From Pseudonocardia parietis (GTDB lineage Bacteria > Actinomycetota > Actinomycetes > Mycobacteriales > Pseudonocardiaceae): a stretch of DNA of 64,000 bases. This document shows positions 1-8,027 of this stretch, in pieces. The stretch is from NCBI RefSeq assembly GCF_017876315.1, contig NZ_JAGINU010000001.1, positions 6,696,001-6,760,000 on the forward strand, in the 5' to 3' direction. The notes under the pieces were generated by a model. The model saw only the letters and a program-made list of their open reading frames with translations. It was not told where the DNA came from and did no database searches. The position numbers and the translations under genes were made by a program. The first letter of the stretch is position 1, and each line of letters opens with the position of its first letter.

Positions 1-384
1 AGACAGCCGGAACCGGCTCGGTGTCTCGACCCGGTGAATGCAGACCGGGGCGCCGTGAACCAGACGCATCAACAGCACCGACTCCCCGATCTGCTCGGAG
101 AGTGCGCGCATCAGCGGCTCGACGGTGTCCACGATCGGCGCGGCCCGACGGGCGGCCCGCCCGAGCGCAGCTACCCGCATCGACAGGTGATATCGCCCCC
201 GCGACGACTCCTCCAGCAGGCCCATGTCTCGCAGCAGCGCCACATAGCGATGCACGGACGGGATCGGAATCACCAGGGTTTCAGCGAGCTCTCGCACAGA
301 GAGCACAGGTCGTTGCTCGGTGAATGCGAACAGCAGATCCAGAGCCCGCCTGCCGCTGTCGGCGCCAGCTCGTGCTGTAGCCAT
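1..384 (-). CDS. IclR family transcriptional regulator (3' end outside window)
   Basis: The first 128 residues of a protein that continues beyond base 1; no stop is reached. Residues ~10-70 form the IclR winged helix (SGRRALDLLFAFTEQ, then LAETL and PSVHRYVALLRDMGLLE), followed by the start of the effector domain (MRVAALGRAA, then SEQIGESVLL). The ATG at 384 follows a GGAGG. The gene is divergent from the oxygenase cluster with about 100 AT-rich bases between, so it probably controls that cluster in response to its substrate. The family assignment is firm; the regulated genes are inferred from position. Confidence 0.9.
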   Translation of the reverse strand, partial: MATARAGADSGRRALDLLFAFTEQRPVLSVRELAETLVIPIPSVHRYVALLRDMGLLEESSRGRYHLSMRVAALGRAARRAAPIVDTVEPLMRALSEQIGESVLLMRLVHGAPVCIHRVETPSRFRLS

Positions 385-433
385 CGTCGTTCCCTCCGTT
401 GACGCCTGCTGCGTGGCGGCTTAGTCTCAATAA

Positions 434-468
434 ATCACTCGGCGATAGTTAAGTATCACAGAGTGATA
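434..468. promoter_or_regulatory. Paired operator-like palindromes between IclR gene and catabolic operon
   Basis: TATCAC-AGA-GTGATA (454-468) is a perfect 6-bp inverted repeat. ATCAC-TCG-GCGAT (434-446) is an imperfect copy of the same half-sites. Their centres lie 21 bp apart, two helical turns, on one face of the DNA. They sit in the AT-rich divergent promoter just before the AAGGAG and ATG of the dehydrogenase. IclR proteins bind such sites as dimers or tetramers; binding here is inferred. Confidence 0.6.
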
Positions 469-482
469 TTAAGGAGTCAAGC

Positions 483-1595
483 ATGGATCCCGTAGAGGCG
501 ATGCCCTGCCTGCCGGCCACGGCGCGGGCGAGCGTCGCTCTGCCCAGCGGCGGCTGTGAGGTGCGGGAACTGCCAGTGCCCGCACCCGATCCGGACACCG
601 GATGGCTGCGAGTCGCCGCGTCTGGAATCTGCGGCACCGACGTCGCCCTGCAGGCCCGCGGCGTGCCAGGGCCGACCGTGCTCGGGCACCACGCGGTCGG
701 CGCGGTCGCCGCAGTAGGAGAGGCCGCTGCGCGGCGTTGGGACGTCGGCCAGAGGGACCGCGTGGTGATCGAGGAGTACCTGCCCTGTGGCTCCTGCTCT
801 ACCTGTCGTACCGGCCCGTACCGGCTCTGCCCTCAGACCGACATCTGGGGCGGTGGGCGTCGGATCGGCACCGTGCCGGTCACCGAGGCTCCCGGCCTGT
901 TCGGCGGCAATGCGGAGTATCTCCACCTACCCGCCAATGCCGTGTTGCACCGCCTGCCGGACACGCTCGACGACGAGCTGGCCACTTGGGTACTGCCCTA
1001 CGCCAACGCTCTGGACTGGACGCTCGGCGCGGGCCGGCTGCGTTCCGGCGAGACCGTGATCGTCCTCGGCCCCGGCTACCACGGCTTGGCTGTCGCGGCG
1101 GCCGCGTTGGCCGGCGGTGCGGAGCGCGTGGTCGTCACCGGACTGCCACGTGACGCCGAGCGGCTGAGCATCGCCGAGGCCCTCGGCGCTGTCCCGGCCG
1201 TCACCGACGACACGCCCCGACTCGCAAGCGAGCGCCCCGATCTGGTGGTGGACACCACCGGTGGCGCGCCCGAGGTCGTCGGCCCCGCGATGGAGCTGCT
1301 CGGCCACGGCGGTCGCTTCATCCTGACGTCGCCGAAGTCGCCGGCAGCGGTCCCGGTCGACACCGCCCACATGATCCGCCGCGGCCTGTCGGTGCAGGGG
1401 GTCCGCGGTCGCTCGCCGGAAGCCGTCCGCGCCGCGATCGCGGCACTCGCCACCGGCGAATCGCGTCTCGCGCGGATCCCGGTCGCTGTGACCTCACTCG
1501 ACGGTGTCGGGGACATGCTCGCCCGCCTCGCCGTCGGTGACGGGCCGCGATCCCCGCACGTCGTTGTCCGTCCCTACCACCAGATGACGTCCTGA
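483..1595 (+). CDS. Zinc-dependent alcohol dehydrogenase (MDR superfamily)
   Basis: A 370-residue medium-chain dehydrogenase/reductase that oxidises an alcohol or diol with NAD(P). Visible are the catalytic zinc cysteine in GICGTD (Cys50), the GHH motif (68-70) where most relatives have GHE, the four structural-zinc cysteines (102, 105, 108, 116) and a Rossmann turn GPGYHG near 197. AAGGAG precedes the ATG at 483. It is the first gene of the operon and could dehydrogenate the alcohol or cis-diol made by the downstream oxygenase. The exact substrate cannot be read from the sequence. Confidence 0.88.
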   Translation: MDPVEAMPCLPATARASVALPSGGCEVRELPVPAPDPDTGWLRVAASGICGTDVALQARGVPGPTVLGHHAVGAVAAVGEAAARRWDVGQRDRVVIEEYLPCGSCSTCRTGPYRLCPQTDIWGGGRRIGTVPVTEAPGLFGGNAEYLHLPANAVLHRLPDTLDDELATWVLPYANALDWTLGAGRLRSGETVIVLGPGYHGLAVAAAALAGGAERVVVTGLPRDAERLSIAEALGAVPAVTDDTPRLASERPDLVVDTTGGAPEVVGPAMELLGHGGRFILTSPKSPAAVPVDTAHMIRRGLSVQGVRGRSPEAVRAAIAALATGESRLARIPVAVTSLDGVGDMLARLAVGDGPRSPHVVVRPYHQMTS

Positions 1596-1620
1596 CACCG
1601 ACTGAAAGGAACCAATACCC

Positions 1621-2910
1621 GTGCTGACGCGTGAGCAGAACGAACGACTCATCCGCACCGACCGGGGCACCGAGATGGGTGCCCTGCTACGCCGCTACTG
1701 GATTCCGGCGTTGCTCACCGAAGAGATCCCGGAGCCGGACTGCCCCCCGGTGCGGGTACAGCTGCTCGGGGAGCGCCTCATCGCGTTCCGGGACAGCGAA
1801 GGCAGGCTCGGTCTGCTCGACGAGTTCTGCAGCCACCGTACGGCTTCGCTGTTCTTCGGCCGCAACGAGGAGTGCGGTCTGCGGTGTGCCTACCACGGCT
1901 GGAAATACGACGTCGACGGCAACTGTGTGGACATGCCCTCGGAGCCGCCCGAGAGCCGGTTCCGAGAGAAGATCAAGCAGAAGGCCTACCCGTGTATCGA
2001 GCGCGGCGGAGTCGTCTGGACCTACATGGGCCCGGCCGAGCACCAGCCCGACCTACCGGAACTGGAATGGGCGATGCTGCCCGACTCCCAGGTGTTCGTG
2101 TCCAAGCGTCTGCAGGAGACGAACTACATGCAGGCCATGGAAGGAGGCATCGACTCCAGCCACGTCTCGTTCGCGCACCGATTCAACATGGACGACGACC
2201 CCATGCACGCCGGCACCGAGGGCCTGACCTACCTCAAAGCAGACACCCGGCCGAAGTTCGAGGTCATCGAGTCCGACGGCGGCCTGCTGATCGGAGCGCG
2301 GCGCAACGTCGACGACGAGCGCTACTACTGGCGCATCACCCAGTGGATCATGCCGTGGTACACGATCATCCCTCCGTTCGGGACACACAATCCGCTCGGC
2401 GCCCACGCCTGGGTCCCGATCGACGACGAGACTTGCTGGGCGTGGAGCATCAACTACCACCCCACCCGCGATCTGCGTGACGACGAGCTGGAGTCGATGC
2501 ACCGCGGCGACGGGATCCACTCCCGCAACATCCCGGGTACCTACCGCACGGCCGCGAACAGATCCAACGACTACCTCATCGACCGCAAGGCCCAGCGCGA
2601 GAAGCGCAGCTTCTCCGGCGTTGAAGGCATCGCCGCCCAGGACTTCTCCCTTCAGGAGAGCATGGGTCCGATCGTGGACCGTACGAAGGAGCGTCTGGGC
2701 ACCAGCGATGCGGCAATCATCCTGGCTCGCCGGCGCCTGCTCGCCGCAGCCGAGGACGCGGCCGAGGACGCAGCAGGCCTGCCCGGTGAGAACGCCGAAC
2801 ACCACCGGGTCCGGTCCGCATCGGTGCTGCTGCCCAAATCGGTTCCGTTCCAGGAGGGCGCGCAGGAAGCCCTCATCGTGAAGCCAGGTCAGGACTTCGT
2901 CTCCATCTGA
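1621..2910 (+). CDS. Rieske non-heme iron oxygenase, phthalate 4,5-dioxygenase type
   Basis: The 429-residue oxygenase component of a ring-hydroxylating or demethylating system. The Rieske [2Fe-2S] ligands are Cys70/His72 (CSHR) and Cys89/His92 (CAYHGW). The mononuclear iron site is D178-SS-H181-x4-H186, with the third carboxylate probably in the later AAQDFSLQES stretch. The C-terminal MGPIVDRTKERLGTSD is typical of the phthalate/vanillate class rather than the naphthalene class. The GTG at 1621 follows AAAGGA. It needs electrons from the reductase two genes downstream. The substrate is unknown; an aromatic or N-heterocyclic carboxylate is most likely. Confidence 0.92.
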   Translation: MLTREQNERLIRTDRGTEMGALLRRYWIPALLTEEIPEPDCPPVRVQLLGERLIAFRDSEGRLGLLDEFCSHRTASLFFGRNEECGLRCAYHGWKYDVDGNCVDMPSEPPESRFREKIKQKAYPCIERGGVVWTYMGPAEHQPDLPELEWAMLPDSQVFVSKRLQETNYMQAMEGGIDSSHVSFAHRFNMDDDPMHAGTEGLTYLKADTRPKFEVIESDGGLLIGARRNVDDERYYWRITQWIMPWYTIIPPFGTHNPLGAHAWVPIDDETCWAWSINYHPTRDLRDDELESMHRGDGIHSRNIPGTYRTAANRSNDYLIDRKAQREKRSFSGVEGIAAQDFSLQESMGPIVDRTKERLGTSDAAIILARRRLLAAAEDAAEDAAGLPGENAEHHRVRSASVLLPKSVPFQEGAQEALIVKPGQDFVSI

Positions 2911-2938
2911 CCCCTCCCCAGAAAGGAGAGTCGTCCCG

Positions 2939-3439
2939 ATGGCGTCGATCCCCACCCGACGGTCCTACGAAGCGGCCGTCCTACTGGTCGCACTCGATCC
3001 CACCGCCCGGCTCTGGCTCAACGGCCACGATGACTCCGAGCTGGCCGGCATCACGATAGCCGGCGCAGAGCTGGCGGCACCGCCCCCGGACGACCCTGCC
3101 CCCGGCGCGGGAGGACCGCCTGCGGTGAGCAGCCCCCTCGAGCACGCCGTGCACGCCACCGATGTGGTCGTCGTCCTCACCCACGACCTCGCCGGCGTCG
3201 ACCGCGACATGGTGATCCGCATCGGCGACGCGGCACGGGCCAACGGCATCCTCCTCGGTGCTGTCATCGCGAGCCCGGGTGCCCGTTGGGACGACCCGGC
3301 AGCCGAACGTTCTGCGACCACGGTTCGCGAGGCGGCCGACAGCGTCGTCGTCCTCGACGACACCCGGTTCACCCTGCCCTTCCTGCAGGTTCTACGCGGC
3401 GGTGCCCGCGACGGCGATCTGGCCGGAGCACCCTCGTGA
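2939..3439 (+). CDS. Small protein resembling a fragment of the FtsZ/tubulin GTPase fold, function unknown
   Basis: A 166-residue cytoplasmic protein lying between the oxygenase and its reductase, with AGAAAGGAG upstream. I do not recognise a named family. Residues ~75-160 can be lined up by eye with the second half of the FtsZ GTPase domain: TDVVVVLTH for ADMVFIAAG, then DAARANGILLGAVIASP for EVAKDLGILTVAVVTKP, then ADSVVVLDDTRF for VDSLITIPNDKL. The GGGTGTG nucleotide loop is absent. It may be a structural partner of the oxygenase. This resemblance is an inference that needs a profile search. Confidence 0.6.
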   Translation: MASIPTRRSYEAAVLLVALDPTARLWLNGHDDSELAGITIAGAELAAPPPDDPAPGAGGPPAVSSPLEHAVHATDVVVVLTHDLAGVDRDMVIRIGDAARANGILLGAVIASPGARWDDPAAERSATTVREAADSVVVLDDTRFTLPFLQVLRGGARDGDLAGAPS

Positions 3440-4410
3440 ACGGCGACGACACGCACGAAGTCCTCGTGGCACAAGCCCGCTACGAAGCGGCGGGCGTGCT
3501 GTCGCTGCGACTGCGCGGCGACTCACCGCTCCCGGCCTGGACAGCCGGCGCACACGTCGACCTGATGCTGCCCTCAGGGCTGGTCCGCCAGTACTCACTG
3601 TGCGGCGATACGGACGACCCCGAGTACACCGTGGCCGTGTTGCACGAAGCGGACGGCCGCGGCGGGTCCGCGGAGATCCACACTTCCGGTCTGGTCGGTA
3701 AACACCTGCAGATCCGCGGGCCACGCAACCGATTCATCCTTGAACCGGCCGTGTCCTATGTGTTCGTCGCAGGTGGCATCGGTATCACCCCGCTCCTCGC
3801 GATGGTCCGCCACGCCGTTGATGACGGAACGCCCTGGGAGCTGCACTTCGGCGGCCGGCGGGCGGACACGCTCGCGTTCACCGGCGAACTGCAGCGACTC
3901 GCCACGGTCTCGGACGGAGCTGTCTCGCTGCACAGCGACGACGTCGACGGCCCGCTGCCACTGGCGGATATCCTTGCCGCCGCTCCTGCGGGCGCTGCGG
4001 TCTACGGCTGTGGGCCGCCCGGCATGCTGGCCGCGCTCGGCGATGCGGCGGCGCTCACTCGTCCCGAGCTGCCGGTCCGATTCGAACGCTTCGTCACCGA
4101 CCCGAGCCTCAGCAGCGTGGCGGACACGGTCTCCGACACCGACGGCGCGTTCGAGGTCGAGCTGGCCTCCACCGGCGAGACCGTCCCGGTCGCCGCAGGC
4201 GGTTCGATCCTCGACGCCGTCCGCACGGTCCGTCCGGACATCATGTCCTCCTGCGAGGAGGGCTTCTGCGGGACCTGCGAGGCAAAGGTCCTGAAGGGGA
4301 CGCCGGTTCACCGAGACACGATCCTCACCGAACGAGAACGAGCCCGCGGCGCCTCGATGATGATCTGTGTAGGCAGCTGCTCGTCCCCACGACTCGTGCT
4401 CGACCTCTGA
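3436..4410 (+). CDS. Flavin/[2Fe-2S] oxygenase reductase, phthalate dioxygenase reductase type
   Basis: A 324-residue electron-transfer partner of the Rieske oxygenase, moving electrons from NAD(P)H through flavin to a plant-type ferredoxin. RQYS (51-54) is the flavin-binding motif, GGIGITP (113-119) and YGCGPPG (190-196) are the nucleotide domain, and Cys273, 278, 281 and 311 ligate the C-terminal [2Fe-2S] cluster. The GTG start overlaps the previous stop as GTGA and has GGAG upstream, so a longer open frame beginning at 3286 is not the start. Length and domain order match the phthalate dioxygenase reductase family. Confidence 0.92.
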   Translation: MNGDDTHEVLVAQARYEAAGVLSLRLRGDSPLPAWTAGAHVDLMLPSGLVRQYSLCGDTDDPEYTVAVLHEADGRGGSAEIHTSGLVGKHLQIRGPRNRFILEPAVSYVFVAGGIGITPLLAMVRHAVDDGTPWELHFGGRRADTLAFTGELQRLATVSDGAVSLHSDDVDGPLPLADILAAAPAGAAVYGCGPPGMLAALGDAAALTRPELPVRFERFVTDPSLSSVADTVSDTDGAFEVELASTGETVPVAAGGSILDAVRTVRPDIMSSCEEGFCGTCEAKVLKGTPVHRDTILTERERARGASMMICVGSCSSPRLVLDL

Positions 4411-4485
4411 CCACGGCGGCACTGCGACCTCACAGCGAAGCGCGGCGCCGCCTCCCGCACCCTCTCCCACCACGGAGTCTCAACG

Positions 4486-5766
4486 ATGAGCACTGTCCCT
4501 GCCGGCCCGGCGGGCGCGGCGACACTGTCGTCCTACCGCTGGGTGGTCCTATTCGCCTGCTGGCTCTCGTTCACCCTGACCTCGATCGACCGCTCGACCT
4601 GGGGCCCGGCATCGGTGTTCGTCGGCGAGGATCTGGCCGTCCCGTTCGCCAGCCTCGGTGTCTTCGCCACCGCCTACTACATCGGCTACGTCATCTCGAA
4701 CGCGCTCGGCGGCATCGGCACCGACCGTCTCGGCGGGCGATGGATGCTGTCCATCTCGCTGTTCGGCGCCGGCGCGTTTATGACACTGTTCGGTTCCACC
4801 ACCTCAGCCACGGTCGGCATCGCGGTACAGGCGATGGTCGGCCTGTTCGCCGGAGCCGACTACTCGGCCGGTATCCGGCTGGTCGCCAGCTGGTTTCCGT
4901 CCACACAGCTCGGACTGCCGATGGGCATCTTCGTCACCGCCACATCGTTGGGCACCGCGATCGCGAACTCCGTGGTTCCGGCGATGATCGCTTGGCACGG
5001 CTGGGACACCTCATACCATTTCTTCGGTGTCATCTCGATGGTGCTCGCAGTGCTGTTGTTCTTCGTTCTGCGCCCGGGCCCGATGCTCGATTCCGAGGCC
5101 GAGGCGAGCCCGTCAGCCACCGCCCCGGTGGACAGCGAACGATCCCCCTCGAGCTGGACGGCGATGCTCGCCAACCGGAATCTCGTGCTGACCGCGATCG
5201 CCGGCTTCGGCGGGTTCTGGGGGCTGTACGGGTTCATCACCTGGGCCAACGCCCTGATGATCAAGGGGCACGGCATCACGCCCGCAACGGCTGGAGCGGT
5301 CGTCGCGATCTTCGCGATCACCGCCGTCGTCGTGAAACCGATCGTCGGCTTCGTCAGCGACCGGTTCTTCGGCGGCGCCCGCCGGATGCCCGCCGTACTG
5401 ATCCTGGCACTGTTCGTCGTCACGCTGCTCGTCTTCGGCAACCTCAGCTCCGCGACCGCCTTCCTGTGGCTCGCCCCGTTGCTGGGCGCCGCCGCCTACG
5501 GTTGGACAACGCTGCTCGTCGCGCTGGTACCGCGACTCGTACCGAGCGCCGTCACCGGCACCGCGTCCGGGTTCGCCAACGCGTTCTGGCAGCTCGGCAG
5601 CGTAATCGTCCCGCTGGCGGTCGGCGGAGCCTACGCCGCCACCGGCTCGTTCATGGTCGCGTTCCTGACCCTCGCCGCCGGTCCAGCGCTTGGCGCTCTG
5701 GTGATGCTCGCAGTCCGCGAACAGCGCCCTGAACGGGCCGACGCCACTCTCGCAACGCGGCAGTAG
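4486..5766 (+). CDS. Major facilitator superfamily transporter, probable organic acid carrier
   Basis: A 426-residue membrane protein with about 12 hydrophobic segments in two halves. The loop after segment 2 carries GGIGTDRLGGRWML, the MFS motif A region, and the central loop is around residues 200-225. It resembles anion:cation symporters that import aromatic or sugar acids. It is the last gene of the catabolic run, 75 bases after the reductase, with GGAG before the ATG. The inferred role is uptake of the substrate of the oxygenase system. Confidence 0.85.
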   Translation: MSTVPAGPAGAATLSSYRWVVLFACWLSFTLTSIDRSTWGPASVFVGEDLAVPFASLGVFATAYYIGYVISNALGGIGTDRLGGRWMLSISLFGAGAFMTLFGSTTSATVGIAVQAMVGLFAGADYSAGIRLVASWFPSTQLGLPMGIFVTATSLGTAIANSVVPAMIAWHGWDTSYHFFGVISMVLAVLLFFVLRPGPMLDSEAEASPSATAPVDSERSPSSWTAMLANRNLVLTAIAGFGGFWGLYGFITWANALMIKGHGITPATAGAVVAIFAITAVVVKPIVGFVSDRFFGGARRMPAVLILALFVVTLLVFGNLSSATAFLWLAPLLGAAAYGWTTLLVALVPRLVPSAVTGTASGFANAFWQLGSVIVPLAVGGAYAATGSFMVAFLTLAAGPALGALVMLAVREQRPERADATLATRQ

Positions 5767-7022
5767 CCTGCGTGATGAGCGGACCCAGGTAACAAGCCAC
5801 CGAGTTGCCGCGCGGCATTCGCCGCTACGGCCCGTCGACTCGTGGATGCTCGCCGGACGAGACGGACCAGTGGTCCAGCCTGGCCGGTCGCGTCCGGAGG
5901 GAAGCTCAGCGGATCTGACTGAGGTTGGCAAATACCGTCGTCACGAGCATGGGCGGCTCCGCCGCCGGACGAAGGCCCTGACCCTCGACGTCGAGGCCGG
6001 GGCCGGGGCCGGGGCCGGGGCCGGCTGACAGGTCTCAGGCAGTCTGGGAGGAGAGAAGCAGTACGGCGGCCGCCCGGACCTGGTTATCGGTTCCGACCGC
6101 GGCGATCCGACTCTCACGTGCGTGCCGATGAAGGTGATGGCGGCCGGGACCGTCGTGCTGGACTGGCGGCAGGACCGTCATGGCCGGGGCCCGACCCCGG
6201 GTAGCTGACCAACCAGAGCACAAGTCCGTACCCGACGCCGGCTGTGCTGGGTTCTGCGGCGTTCTCCTGCGTCCGCTGCGGTGACGGGGGTCAGGTACTC
6301 GTGCAACTTGTCTGCGGCGGCGCTGGCTGGCAGCAGCCGATGAGGACGGCGGTGAAGCCCGCAATGCGTACGAGGCGACAAGCGATGCGTTCGTTGGCAC
6401 GAACGCGCCAACAACCCGTCCAGCCTCACGAGGTCGGTGATCAGCACCGCCACCTCGAGTCATTCGCCGAGCATGCCGACAATTACCGCGACCCGGGCCG
6501 ACGGTGTGGCTGTCGACGGCGACCGGTGGAAGCCACCACAACGACCAGCGGCGGCGGGGCCCGATGAGGTGGATGAGTCTTCCTATCGGGAGTCTGGGCG
6601 GCTCGCAGGGTCTGCGTACGCGTGGCGACGTCGGCAGACGTCGGCAGCTAGGGTTGCGCATTGAGGCGAAGCCGAGTCCGCACACGAAGACGTCGCCGGC
6701 TCCGTCGACCCGAACGCGACATCCAGCCGCCCTATGCGAGCCGGCAATAGGCTACCGGCAAGGTCGAGCAGGCCCCGCTGGACGAGCCGACGAGGTCAGC
6801 GACCGGCGGCTGAGGTCGCACCGGTGCCACCGCCGGACCACCGAGGTACCACCGAACGGCCGAACGATCCTGGAGCAGGATCCTGACCTCATTTCACCGG
6901 CCGGACGGGCGTGCTCCAGGACTGCTCCAGATTGAGACCACAGTGGACTCCACCATGATCGGCCAGGACGGCCGTACCGCGATCATGAACGGCGACGTCA
7001 TCGCAGGTCACCAACGCAAAAA
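5767..7022. other. Gene-poor stretch between catabolic cluster and integrated element
   Basis: About 1.25 kb with no gene I can support. Open frames here are short, lack ribosome sites and have composition unlike the neighbours. A perfect hairpin GATCCTG-GAG-CAGGATC lies at 6866-6882, and the ten-base word ACGTCGGCAG occurs twice in close succession near 6630-6650. The stretch could be decayed sequence next to an integration hot spot. Confidence 0.6.
5995..6025. repeat. GGGGCC hexanucleotide tract
   Basis: About five tandem copies of GGCCGG/GGGGCC in the gene-poor stretch. Runs of G separated by CC could form a quadruplex and are prone to copy-number slippage. No gene is obviously controlled by it. 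Confidence 0.75.
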
Positions 7023-7050
7023 ACCCGGCATCGCCGAAACGATGCCGGGT
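7023..7050 (-). terminator. Original terminator of the tRNA-Ala gene, now separated by the element
   Basis: An 11-bp perfect stem, ACCCGGCATCG with its complement, and a 6-base loop. On the minus strand it lies just beyond the displaced tRNA 3' end at 7062. Before insertion it would have followed tRNA-Ala directly. Confidence 0.75.
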
Positions 7051-7058
7051 CTTCCACA

Positions 7059-7103
7059 GGGTGGAGCTGAGGGGACTCGAACCCCTGACCCCTTGACTGC
7101 CAG
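7059..7103. repeat. attL: displaced 3' half of tRNA-Ala(GGC)
   Basis: Forty-five bases identical to 22169-22213. They comprise the tRNA-Ala sequence from anticodon loop to 3' end plus three flanking bases. Sequence diverges immediately after 7103, so the tRNA here is only a fragment. This marks the left boundary of the integrated element. Confidence 0.93.
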
Positions 7104-7292
7104 CGGTGTGCGAAACGTCCGTGACGTCCGCACAGTCCGCTGACCTGCGGGAGTCTCCGCCTGACGTCCATCTCAGGGCCTCCAAACCCGCCCCGTCCGC
7201 CCGTCCCGTGAGGGATCGGTGAGACGGGACGGCCCCGGAATCGCGGTGATCAGAACACCGGCCGGGGCCTTGATCGGATGGAGGTCCGACCC

Positions 7293-7577
7293 ATGCACGA
7301 CCGTACCCACTCCCCCGCTTGCCCCCCGTGGTGCGCGCAGCCCGCCGGCCACCGCGAGGACGTCGACTGGACCTGCCACTTCGGCCGCATCGCAGTCGAC
7401 GTCCCCGGGCACCGCGTCGAGGTCGCGCTCTCCGTCGCCGACTACGCCGCCCCGGAACCGCTCGTCTTGCTCGACGTCCCCGGCTCCGCCACCGCGGAGA
7501 TCCTGACCCCCGCGCAGGCCCACCTGCTCGCCGCCGCGCTCACCACGGCGGCCGACCGAGCGGAGGGCCACCGATGA
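7293..7577 (+). CDS. Small CPPWC-motif protein, DUF6907-like
   Basis: A 94-residue protein with CPPWC near residue 10 and two later conserved-looking blocks (VDVPGHRVEVALSVADY and LTPAQAHLLAAAL). Small proteins of this kind are frequent in actinomycete conjugative elements; their function is unknown. The ATG at 7293 is chosen because GGAGG lies at 7279-7283, with proper spacing; an ATG at 7278 would overlap that site. It begins the translocase operon and overlaps the next start as ATGA. Confidence 0.75.
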   Translation: MHDRTHSPACPPWCAQPAGHREDVDWTCHFGRIAVDVPGHRVEVALSVADYAAPEPLVLLDVPGSATAEILTPAQAHLLAAALTTAADRAEGHR

Positions 7578-7783
7578 CCCGCCGCGCCCCCGTCCTGTTC
7601 GCCGCCTCGTCGGTGCTGTGCGCCGCCTCGGCCTGGTCGCCGCTGCCCTGGTCCGCGGTCCTGCTCGCCGCCGGCCTGGTCGCGCTGGTGGCCGGCGGGT
7701 GGCTGCTGTACCGGGCCCGCCGGGCCGGTGGCGCCCACCGCGGCACGTTCCCCTACGGCCCGCGGCGGGGTGGTCGGCGATGA
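7574..7783 (+). CDS. Small membrane protein of the element
   Basis: A 69-residue protein with two hydrophobic segments (residues ~5-20 and ~25-48) and a basic C-terminal tail (YRARRAGGAHRG, then PRRGGRR). The start overlaps the preceding stop as ATGA, and its own stop overlaps the next start the same way. Small membrane proteins near TraB in actinomycete elements (Spd-like) help intramycelial spread. That role is inferred from position and topology only. Confidence 0.7.
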   Translation: MTRRAPVLFAASSVLCAASAWSPLPWSAVLLAAGLVALVAGGWLLYRARRAGGAHRGTFPYGPRRGGRR

Positions 7784-8027
7784 CCACCACCGACCTCGTG
7801 CCCTCCGACGTGGAAGGCCCCGACGGGATCACCGCCGGCGATCGGCTCGCCGCCGAGCTCGGCGCCCGCCTCAAGCACCACGGCTACCGCGGCGCGGTGA
7901 CCGATCCCGCCGCCGTCGCCGAGATCCGACGCGCCATGCAGGCGCACCGGGACCGTGAGGCCCGTCGCCCCGCATGGCGGCGCCGCCTCGACCCGGTCCT
8001 AGACGTGCTCGGGGGGGGAACGCATGA
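7780..8027 (+). CDS. Hypothetical element protein interrupted by a G8 homopolymer frameshift
   Basis: About 80 residues of sensible coding sequence (MTTTDLVPSDVEGPDGITAG and on to RRRLDPVLDVLGG). As given, the frame reads through a run of eight G (8011-8018) and continues out of frame over the next gene to 8445, giving only Arg/His-rich sequence. With nine G it would stop at TGA 8025-8027, overlapping the next ATG as ATGA like its neighbours. This is a sequencing indel, slippage variation or programmed frameshift. The protein family is not recognised. Confidence 0.6.

Noticed and set aside
6035-6685. A 216-residue minus-strand frame left of the element
   Set aside because: No motif, no ribosome site and composition like random high-GC DNA.
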